Positions 1-6,011 of a stretch of 8,463 bases of DNA are shown piece by piece (the stretch's first letter is position 1; each line of letters begins with the position of its first letter). A program made the position numbers and the translations under genes. A model generated the notes under the pieces. That model did not search any database and was not told the DNA's origin. It saw nothing but the letters and a program-made list of their open reading frames with translations. The stretch lies in the NCBI GenBank assembly GCA_022566435.1, contig JADFIX010000115.1, positions 1 to 8,463 on the forward strand, written 5' to 3'. Source of the stretch: Planctomycetota bacterium. Lineage in GTDB: Bacteria; Planctomycetota; Phycisphaerae; UBA1845.

Positions 1-221
1 GATGCAGCCGTGCCTCGGGCGGCCGGGCTCGAAGTCTCGAATCAGGTAGAAGCCCTTCGCCGCGGCCTACGCCAGCCCGTTCGCCCGCACGCGGCAGACG
101 GCGAACATCGTCGCCGGAGCGCACGGTATTCGCGTGCGGCTGCTGCCTCTGCTGCGCGACTTCGACTACGAGATTCCACTTTTCATCGCTGATCGCTTCC
201 TTCAGAAGGAGGCTACGAAAA
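1..221. other. Left-edge region, possible 3' gene remnant
   Basis: No gene can be named here. On the plus strand the frame running from 50 to the TAA at 236-238 is open and has strong G/C preference at third codon positions. Its residues include IRVRLLPLLRDFDYEIPLF, which looks protein-like. However, an in-frame TAG at 47-49 closes it upstream and no good start with a ribosome binding site lies inside. On the minus strand, positions 67 to 1 read AAKGFYLIRDFEPGRP and continue off the edge after a TAG. The two stretches overlap head to head, so at most one is real. If the plus frame is real it is the tail of a broken gene, and it would overlap the stop of the minus-strand receiver gene by 17 bases. 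I recognise no family. Confidence 0.25.
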
Positions 222-659
222 TCATTTACTCCGCCTAAGCGCCGCGCGTACACGTGCAAGTAGCTCAATTCGATCGACCGGTTTGCATAGGTAGTCGTCG
301 GCTCCAACATCCAATCCGGCAACGACATCCGTCGCGTCGACCCTTTCCGCAGTCAGGAAGATGATCGGGAGCTTGCTCATACCCGGAAGTTTTCGGCTTG
401 CCGTACATAGTTGATGCCCGTCGATGTCGGGCATCTGAATATCCAGCAGTGCAAGATCGACATGCGAAGCCTTCAGGATGCCCCACGCCTCCTTCGCGCT
501 TTGGGCCGTAACGATGTTCCACGGCTCGTGCTCGCAAAAAGCCGCGATCAACTTCAGATTGTCAGGGATGTCGTCAACGACGAGAATCGTTGGCTGTTGC
601 GTTTTGTCGAACGCAGCCAGGAGTTCCGTCATATCCGGATCGACAGTTGCCTCGGTCAT
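222..659 (-). CDS. Stand-alone response regulator receiver protein
   Basis: This 145-residue protein is a single CheY-like receiver domain with a short N-terminal extension of about 22 residues and no output domain. All signature residues are visible: the acidic pair D29/D30 in ILVVDD, the phospho-acceptor D73 in LLDIQMPDIDG, T103 in FLTAE, and K126 in YLCKPVD. The domain fills residues 24-143. It should accept phosphate from a histidine kinase and act in the cytoplasm through protein contacts. The gene lies 141 bp downstream of, and on the same strand as, a receiver-kinase protein, which is its likely partner. The start at 659 is chosen because a GGAG sits 8 bases upstream (668-671 on the plus strand). 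An internal ATG at codon 10 lacks such support. What the receiver controls cannot be read from the window. Confidence 0.95.
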   Translation of the reverse strand: MTEATVDPDMTELLAAFDKTQQPTILVVDDIPDNLKLIAAFCEHEPWNIVTAQSAKEAWGILKASHVDLALLDIQMPDIDGHQLCTASRKLPGMSKLPIIFLTAERVDATDVVAGLDVGADDYLCKPVDRIELLARVRAALRRSK

Positions 660-800
660 ATCAATGGCTCCAGTTTCATGGTGGATTCGCCCAATGTCTG
701 TGGTTAGGGCGATTCTTTTCCGCTGCCCCTTTCACGCCTTAACCTCCCAGTCCCCGTCTCGCGATGCTCGATCATTACGACCACACACTGCACAACTCTT

Positions 801-2057
801 TCACTCGGCCTCTCCGGAGCACACGACCGGATCGGAGTTCCTCTCGCGCACCGGCCCGCTGCGCGACGGGGCTGTGGGCGTTTTCGGCGCAGCGATCGGT
901 AAGTGAAGCGTGAAGCACGACCCCACCCCGGGTTTACTCTTGACGGAAATCTCCCCGGCCATGAGTTCACAAAGCTTCCGTGATATCGCCAACCCTAGCC
1001 CGGTTCCGTCTGCTCGACGCGTGCTCGACGCATCGACCTGCTCGAACCTCTCGAATACCTTGGTAAGATCCTCCGGAGCGATTCCGACCCCCGTATCCTC
1101 GATCGTCACCAGAATGAACCCGGAATTCTCGGAGACGCCGACGGTGATCGAACCAGTCTCGGTGAACTTGGCAGCATTGCTGAGCAAGTTGGTGATGATC
1201 TGGCGTAGCCGAACGGAGTCGCCGGTCCACACGGGTAGCGACTCGCCCGCAAGCTCGATTAAGTCAACAAGCTTACCTCGCACAAGAGCGCGAGCAGATG
1301 CGACGCATTCATGCACGACTTCGGCGATGTCGACGGGCTCCTGCTGGATACTGAGTTGGTCTGCCTCGATCTTTGATAGGTCCAGCAGATCGTTGACCAG
1401 GGTCAACAAGTTTCGGGCGTTTCGGTATACGAGACCCAGCCGCTCGGCCTGCTTTGGTCCGAGTGGTTCATCGCGGTCGTTCATTAGGACATCCGCAAAG
1501 CCAATGATCGAATTCAGCGGCGTTCGCAACTCGTGACTCATATTGGTGAGGAACGCACTCTTCGCCTGGCTGGCTGCCTGCGCCTCGGCGTAAGCTGCTC
1601 TCAGTGACTGATTCAGCGCATGGAGTTCATCATTGGTCTCGGCTAACTCGGTTCGTAGGATCCGTTCGACGACCGAAGATCGATATTTGTCAAGGCAATC
1701 GGCTAGCGTCGTCTCCAGAACCTCAAGTGGACATGGCTTACTCAAGAACCGTGAAATGGCCCCTTCGTGCAGAGCGGCGACTGCGACATCCAGCTCCGCG
1801 CAACCCGTCAGCATCAAGGCAACGGACTCCGGACTAATGCGGCGTGCCTCGTGCAGGAACCTTATCCCGTCCATTCCCGGCATCCGGTAGTCAGTACCGA
1901 TGACCGCAAAGGTGCGACCGCGCCGGAGGATACCGAGTCCTTCGTGGCCGCTTGTCGCTACTGTAATGTCAAGCGTCTTGCGGAGGCGCCTCTGCAACGC
2001 GCTCAGGAAGTTCGTATCATCATCGACTAGCAAGATTCTCCTGCTGATCTCCGCCAT
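801..2057 (-). CDS. Receiver-first histidine kinase (REC-HisKA-HATPase)
   Basis: This is a soluble 418-residue sensor kinase. Residues 8-122 form a receiver domain with acidic D11-D13, phospho-acceptor D56 in TDYRMPGMDG, T84 and K107. The MLTG...A..FL.KP style resembles RpfG/HupR-type receivers. Residues 125-165 look like a coiled coil. HisKA follows, with phospho-histidine H175 in NMSHELRTPLN. The HATPase domain has the N box (N290, N294), the G1 box DTGVG at 321-325, an F box around FERFEQ and the G2 box GTGLG at 351-355. The last 30 residues look disordered. There is no membrane segment, so the input is probably phosphorylation of the N-terminal receiver or a cytoplasmic partner. I chose ATG 2057 because AAGGGA lies 9 bases upstream and it begins one base after the preceding stop. 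An upstream in-frame start at 2117 lies inside the neighbour. The kinase is probably co-transcribed with the HTH gene and probably signals to the receiver protein downstream. Confidence 0.95.
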   Translation of the reverse strand: MAEISRRILLVDDDTNFLSALQRRLRKTLDITVATSGHEGLGILRRGRTFAVIGTDYRMPGMDGIRFLHEARRISPESVALMLTGCAELDVAVAALHEGAISRFLSKPCPLEVLETTLADCLDKYRSSVVERILRTELAETNDELHALNQSLRAAYAEAQAASQAKSAFLTNMSHELRTPLNSIIGFADVLMNDRDEPLGPKQAERLGLVYRNARNLLTLVNDLLDLSKIEADQLSIQQEPVDIAEVVHECVASARALVRGKLVDLIELAGESLPVWTGDSVRLRQIITNLLSNAAKFTETGSITVGVSENSGFILVTIEDTGVGIAPEDLTKVFERFEQVDASSTRRADGTGLGLAISRKLCELMAGEISVKSKPGVGSCFTLHLPIAAPKTPTAPSRSGPVRERNSDPVVCSGEAE

Positions 2058-2058
2058 C

Positions 2059-2322
2059 CTATGACATCCCTTCAGCAGAACTGGCTTGGTTTGCAGATCC
2101 GAACGCAAGACGCTCACTGTCGGACCACAGTCGATCGCGTGTCACCGGAAGCGGCGATATCTGTTCGCGGATGTATGTCTCGATGGCATCCTTCGGGAAT
2201 CGCCAGATTCGGCCCACCCTACGGCCGGGGAGTTCGCCGCGCGCAGCAAGAGCGTAGATCGTGTCCGGTGACACGCGCATCAGCTTTGCGAGCTCCTTAG
2301 CCGTCAGAATTTCCAGTGTCAT
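2059..2322 (-). CDS. Excisionase-type helix-turn-helix DNA-binding protein
   Basis: This 87-residue protein has a winged helix-turn-helix of the MerR-like excisionase family (HTH_17 type) at residues 4-52. The family pattern is clear: LTAKELAKLMRVSPDTIY, then the basic turn GELPGRRVGR, then IWRFPKDAIETYI. Residues 55-87 form a tail without recognisable motifs. Proteins of this type bind DNA as small accessory regulators; in bacteria they are not restricted to phages. No integrase or att site is visible nearby, so an excision role is unlikely and transcription control is the better guess. It is the first gene of the minus-strand signalling cassette and its TAG ends one base before the kinase ATG, which implies coupled translation. 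The start at 2322 follows the domain boundary, but no strong Shine-Dalgarno sequence precedes it. Confidence 0.85.
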   Translation of the reverse strand: MTLEILTAKELAKLMRVSPDTIYALAARGELPGRRVGRIWRFPKDAIETYIREQISPLPVTRDRLWSDSERLAFGSANQASSAEGMS

Positions 2323-2342
2323 GGTCTGTGGTAGCCCCGTCC

Positions 2343-2352
2343 GGACCGGTCC
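2343..2352. promoter_or_regulatory. Perfect 10-bp palindrome upstream of HTH gene, possible operator
   Basis: GGACCGGTCC is a perfect palindrome centred about 25 bases upstream of the HTH start. It overlaps a second 8-bp palindrome, GTCCGGAC (2339-2346). Its position suits a regulator binding site in the divergent region. No clear sigma-70 promoter could be matched next to it, and GC-rich palindromes of this size can occur by chance. Confidence 0.25.
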
Positions 2353-2531
2353 TCACAAATGGCTGAAACCAACCGCACAGACGAGGCATCGACCGTTTAC
2401 AGAGGAGGATTCAGCAGTGAACGGCAAGAAGTTCGGTTGGTAGGACTGGAGGAGATGATATCGGACGGTCATGTCCTAAACTTGCCGGGAGGAGGAGATA
2501 CAGCTGTGCTTGCTTCAGAAGGGCACGAAGC

Positions 2532-2551
2532 GAAGGGAGGTCTATCCGATG
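2532..2551 (+). promoter_or_regulatory. Strong Shine-Dalgarno serving an out-of-frame ATG
   Basis: GAAGGGAGG (2532-2540) is followed 8 bases later by ATG at 2549-2551, an ideal initiation site. That ATG opens a 35-codon frame, beginning MGKSVRLRRLR and ending within the large gene, that is not the frame of the large protein. The frame of the 1,016-residue protein has no ATG, GTG or TTG between its upstream stop (TGA 2418-2420) and the GTG at 2559, which lies 18 bases from this Shine-Dalgarno. The basic residues MGKSVRLRR resemble the n-region of a signal peptide, so this may be the original start of the large gene, separated from it by an indel. Confidence 0.5.
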
Positions 2552-2558
2552 GGCAAGA

Positions 2559-5500
2559 GTGTCCGGCTGCGCCGCCTCCGGGTGCATCAGCGGCAACGAC
2601 AATTGCATAAACGCCGCGCTGCTTCCGTCGGATCCGGAACTCACCGTCCGCTTTGACAATCGGTGCGCCACGACGGATGGTCCGGCGCAAGTCACCTGCG
2701 ACACCGGCTCACAGCCTTTGACAGGGGACCTGTGGTACGACTACGTTGCGCCCTGCTGCGGCGTCCTGACGGTGAGCATGTGTAACATTGGCATGGACGC
2801 CATGATGGCGATTTACGGCGGATCGGAGACGTGCGAGTGTCCGGCAAATAACAGCACGCTGCTCGGCTGCGGGGATGACACGTGCGGCCCCGGCGGCGGA
2901 CCGCCGGTCGTCTCGATTTCGGTGGTCAAGGATGGCTGCTATTCCATTCGCGCGGGCGGCTGGAATGGTGCGACCGGATCGGGAGACATGACCGTTTCGA
3001 TGGCCTGTGTGCCGACCCTGACGACCCAGTCCAACGGCCATTTCGACAAGGACCCCGGCACCGGCGCGTATGTGGATGCCGGCGCCTACGCCGATGTGTG
3101 GGCGGACGGCGACATCGTCTACCAGGGCCAGATCCTCGATAACAAAGTGAATTTCTTCGACGTGTCGGATCCCGACAATCCGGTCAGGATTCGAGAGTGG
3201 CTCGTCGGATTCCCCAACACCGGGTCATCCGCCGAGGACGTCAAAGTCGGCGATGAACTCCTGTTCATTTCTCTCTTTGGCGACGGGTTCGACGGCGTCG
3301 AGATCGTGGATGTGCGCGATCCGGCAAACGCCACGCACCTCTCATGGATCACCGTCCCGGGCTTCGAAGACGTCAAGAATTCGTTCTACGACAACGGTTA
3401 CCTCTATCTGGCAAACGGTACCACTCCGCAACTCGCGGTTATGGATCTCACGGTCTATGATCCGGATGCACCGCCGCCCACCATCAATGCGGCACTTTGG
3501 ACGATCAACGTCGGGTCGAGTCTGGTGGACAACATGACGGTGGCCGACGGACGGCTTTACGTCGCCGCCGGCGGCGCCGGCGTGTTCGTATATGACGTGA
3601 CGTCGATTGATTCTTTGGCGCCGCAGTTTCTCGGGTCGAGTCTACCGCAGCCGGCCACACATTCGGTGGGGGTGTCGGCGAACGGTCGCTGGGTAGTGAC
3701 GACTCAGCGGGTTCTCGGCGGTGCGCTGCAACTGTTTGAAGTAATGCCCACCGACTTGGGCGTGGATGTCATTCTTCGTCAGACCATCGCCCCGCCCGCC
3801 ACGTCAACCGGCTATCACAATGTCGTGGTTGATGGGATGCGGGTTTATACGACGCTCTTCGAGACAGGATTGCTCATTTACGAGATATTGCCGTCAGGCT
3901 CGCTCCAACATCTAAGCACGTATTCGACTTACTATCAGCCGTTCGTCGGGGGATTTTCCGGTGCTTGGGGCGTCTATCCGTTTCTCGCCAACGACAGGGT
4001 GGCCGTCAGCGATATTCAAACCGGCTTGCACATTGTTCATGTGGCAAATCAGAACGCCACCTTCACCTATCCCGACGGACTTCCTGATCTTGTCGATCCG
4101 GATGTCGGCACGCTGTTTGACGCCATCATCAAGGCGAGTTGCGAGGATCTCGATCCCGCCACCGCTTCCGCCTTTGTTCGCGTGGGCGGTGAAACGGAGC
4201 CATTCGTAGAGATTCCATTAACCGACTTGGGCGGTGGTCTGTTCGAAGTGACTCTTCCGCCCGCCGCGTGCGGCTCGCATGTCGATTATTACTTGCGGGT
4301 AGACACCGTCGGCGGTCGCGCGGAATTGGATCCGCCGCTGGCACCGGGCGTGCTGTATCAAGCCGAGGTCGCACTGACTATCGAGACCGTATTCGAAGAC
4401 TCGTTCGCCGCCGACCTTGGTTGGACCATTGGTAGCTTCGCCTGCTTTGCTGGTCAGGTCGGGGATTGGCAACGTGTCGCCCCGACGCCGACTTTCTTCG
4501 CCCCGGGAAATGATTCTCCAAACGATGCAGACGGTAATTGTTACGTCACGGGAGACGGTCTTCCCGGCGGATCGCCGTTTACTCTGGATATTGATGGCGG
4601 TCCATACCGTTTAACGTCCCCGGTGATTCCCATCAACGGACAGGATGTCCGGGTCAGCTACGACCGCTGGTTCTTCGCGCAGCAGCGTGCCGCGGGAATC
4701 TCGCCGGCACTGATCGTGGACGTTTCTGAGGACGGCCTCTTCTGGTTCACGGTGGAAACCGTGGAGACCGCGGGTCCTCGCTGGATTCACCACGAATTCC
4801 TCCTCAGCGACCTCATGACCCCGGGAGATAGCTTCCAACTGAGGTTCTCGGCTGCCGACTGCCCCAACAAGGACGTGCCCGAGGCCGCGGTGGATAATGT
4901 CAAGGTCATCATGACGGGATGTACGCTTGTTGATACGCCGCTTGCCGCGCAGGCGCCGCACGATACGCTGAAGAACCGATACATCTCATTTGAGCCGAAC
5001 AATCCCGGTCGACAAGTGAAGATCGAGGTAACACTGAGTGCCAGCTTGCCCCATCCGGGTTCGCTCGGCGACTCCTGGTGGGTGCAGCCGCCGGTGGTTG
5101 TCCAGGTGGGGCAGTTCCCCAAGCCGCTCGTCGGACCGGATGAGTGTGTCGCGCTTCTCGGCGGCGAGGCGACGGCTGCCGAGATAGACTGGGATGCCGT
5201 CGGCTGTCAAACACTCCACGTCACCGGTTGCGCGGTTGAGCCGACCAGCGAATACGATGTTCGAATGGTGCTCGGTTCTTTTGAATCAGATATCCTGACG
5301 GTGCCGACCGGGCTTCAACCGGGCGGTGGTCGATGGTGGGGCGATACCGTCGGCATCTTCGACGGCGCCGAATGGACGCCACCGCAAGGCGTTTCCAATA
5401 TCGACGATGCCGTGGTGGCGATCAAGACTTTTCAAGGTGGTCAGACTGTCGCCCCGGACGGTAACGTGGCCCATCTGTCCGTGCCCGACGTGGAGCCCGG

Positions 5501-5609
5501 TGACATCAACACGGTTGTGAACTTCGCGGATGTGTTGATCCTGATCAAGGCGTTCCAAGGCGACCAGTACCCGTTCGGACCGGCGGATAGCGAGGGGAAT
5601 TGTCCGTAG
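2559..5609 (+). CDS. Large secreted-type protein: PPC-like, LVIVD propeller, dockerin-like C-terminus
   Basis: The 1,016-residue product has four regions. Residues 10-150 are a PPC-like beta domain (SGNDNCINA, then DLWYDYVAP) with 14 cysteines. Residues about 165-500 carry repeats of the LVIVD/choice-of-anchor B kind, such as VNFFDVSDPDNPVRI, VEIVDVRDPANATHL and VFVYDVTS, expected to fold as a beta-propeller. Residues 505-605 are an Ig-like strand region, and 611-786 a MAM/jelly-roll-like domain (FEDSFAADLGW to AAVDNVKV). The C-terminus holds KNRYISFEPNNPG (805-817) and two related helices, NIDDAVVAIKTFQGG and NFADVLILIKAFQGD, resembling type I dockerin or planctomycete surface-protein ends. 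The role is probably extracellular binding or adhesion; no catalytic motif was seen. The GTG start is uncertain: no signal peptide is visible and the good ribosome binding site is in another frame. The coding body is intact. It converges on the minus-strand small membrane gene. Confidence 0.88.
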   Translation: MSGCAASGCISGNDNCINAALLPSDPELTVRFDNRCATTDGPAQVTCDTGSQPLTGDLWYDYVAPCCGVLTVSMCNIGMDAMMAIYGGSETCECPANNSTLLGCGDDTCGPGGGPPVVSISVVKDGCYSIRAGGWNGATGSGDMTVSMACVPTLTTQSNGHFDKDPGTGAYVDAGAYADVWADGDIVYQGQILDNKVNFFDVSDPDNPVRIREWLVGFPNTGSSAEDVKVGDELLFISLFGDGFDGVEIVDVRDPANATHLSWITVPGFEDVKNSFYDNGYLYLANGTTPQLAVMDLTVYDPDAPPPTINAALWTINVGSSLVDNMTVADGRLYVAAGGAGVFVYDVTSIDSLAPQFLGSSLPQPATHSVGVSANGRWVVTTQRVLGGALQLFEVMPTDLGVDVILRQTIAPPATSTGYHNVVVDGMRVYTTLFETGLLIYEILPSGSLQHLSTYSTYYQPFVGGFSGAWGVYPFLANDRVAVSDIQTGLHIVHVANQNATFTYPDGLPDLVDPDVGTLFDAIIKASCEDLDPATASAFVRVGGETEPFVEIPLTDLGGGLFEVTLPPAACGSHVDYYLRVDTVGGRAELDPPLAPGVLYQAEVALTIETVFEDSFAADLGWTIGSFACFAGQVGDWQRVAPTPTFFAPGNDSPNDADGNCYVTGDGLPGGSPFTLDIDGGPYRLTSPVIPINGQDVRVSYDRWFFAQQRAAGISPALIVDVSEDGLFWFTVETVETAGPRWIHHEFLLSDLMTPGDSFQLRFSAADCPNKDVPEAAVDNVKVIMTGCTLVDTPLAAQAPHDTLKNRYISFEPNNPGRQVKIEVTLSASLPHPGSLGDSWWVQPPVVVQVGQFPKPLVGPDECVALLGGEATAAEIDWDAVGCQTLHVTGCAVEPTSEYDVRMVLGSFESDILTVPTGLQPGGGRWWGDTVGIFDGAEWTPPQGVSNIDDAVVAIKTFQGGQTVAPDGNVAHLSVPDVEPGDINTVVNFADVLILIKAFQGDQYPFGPADSEGNCP
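5388..5570 (+). repeat. Dockerin-like tandem motif within the large gene
   Basis: Two related segments of about 20 codons encode GVSNIDDAVVAIKTFQGGQT (residues 944-963) and TVVNFADVLILIKAFQGDQY (985-1004). Both share N..D...IK.FQG, and each follows an acidic/Gly-rich stretch (GDTVGIFDG and DVEPGDIN). This resembles the paired Ca-binding helices of type I dockerin repeats, although the canonical DxNxDG loop is only partly kept. It marks the protein terminus and supports an extracellular anchoring or interaction function. Confidence 0.6.
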
Positions 5610-5744
5610 TTTCGTCGTCTCCGGTCCCCGTGGCGCGATCCTATGCTCCCGGCGGCTGGATGTTCGGAAGTTTCCGGATTTCGGCCCACGCGCGAAGAAA
5701 AGAGGCGGGATGGAAGCCTCATCATCGTTATCGTCGACTCTGCG

Positions 5745-5951
5745 CTACCCGCCGGGGCGGGACTCAGCTGGCTGTTGCGGCTGCCCGCCGATTGGCTCTT
5801 CGTCCTTCTTCCTGGGGCGGAACACATTGAATAACCGACTAAGGCGTTCGCGGAAATACACCCCACCACCAACGACTGCGGCGACTACCATTTGCGGCAG
5901 GAAGGTGATCAGAACCGGATCGAGGTAGGCCAGACAAGGTACATGTAACAT
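5745..5951 (-). CDS. Small single-span membrane protein with YLDP motif
   Basis: The 68-residue product begins MLHVPCLAYLDPVLITFLPQ, runs through a hydrophobic segment at about residues 12-31, and ends in a basic, then hydrophilic tail (FRPRKKDEEP to the C-terminus). One membrane helix with a cytoplasmic basic tail is the simplest topology. The pattern YLDP....FL.Q..VA...GG followed by an R-rich amphipathic stretch resembles small proteins that I recall beside membrane sulfatase/phosphatase-superfamily genes in bacterial surface-polymer loci; this is recognition from memory, not a search. It lies 60 bp downstream of such a gene on the same strand, so the two are probably co-transcribed. The start at 5951 has AGGA 7 bases upstream (5959-5962). 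The spacer to the preceding gene is AT-rich, unlike its surroundings. Function is unknown; it may be a partner or assembly subunit of the larger enzyme. Confidence 0.72.
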   Translation of the reverse strand: MLHVPCLAYLDPVLITFLPQMVVAAVVGGGVYFRERLSRLFNVFRPRKKDEEPIGGQPQQPAESRPGG

Positions 5952-6011
5952 AATATTATCCTATCTATACTAAGACGACGGTCATTCTCTCCACTCGACG
6001 TTCGGCGAGCC

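Noticed and set aside
656..679. Seven-codon frame MKLEPLI whose TGA overlaps the receiver ATG
   Set aside because: It has no ribosome binding site and is very short. The stop-start overlap is explained by the GGAG that serves the receiver gene itself.
704..970. Minus-strand 88-codon frame starting MNSWPGRFPSRV
   Set aside because: It overlaps the kinase C-terminus in a different frame, is arginine-rich and has no domain; it is a shadow of the kinase gene.
2059..2322. Phage or integrative element suggested by the excisionase-type protein
   Set aside because: No integrase, att repeats, tRNA or phage genes are in the window. This HTH family is common in chromosomal regulators, and the gene is tightly linked to a kinase.
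2359..2610. Plus-strand 83-codon frame upstream of the large gene, starting MAETNRTDEAS
   Set aside because: It uses many rare codons for this region (GGA, AGA, ATA) and lacks a convincing Shine-Dalgarno sequence. It overlaps the large gene in another frame and has no recognisable motif.
5610..5744. Bidirectional terminator between the convergent genes
   Set aside because: Only a weak CGGAA/TTCCG dyad was found, with a 2-base loop and no T-run on either strand.
5441..5872. Minus-strand 143-codon frame across the end of the large gene
   Set aside because: It is antisense to the dockerin-like end and overlaps the small membrane gene in another frame. Its composition is random-looking.
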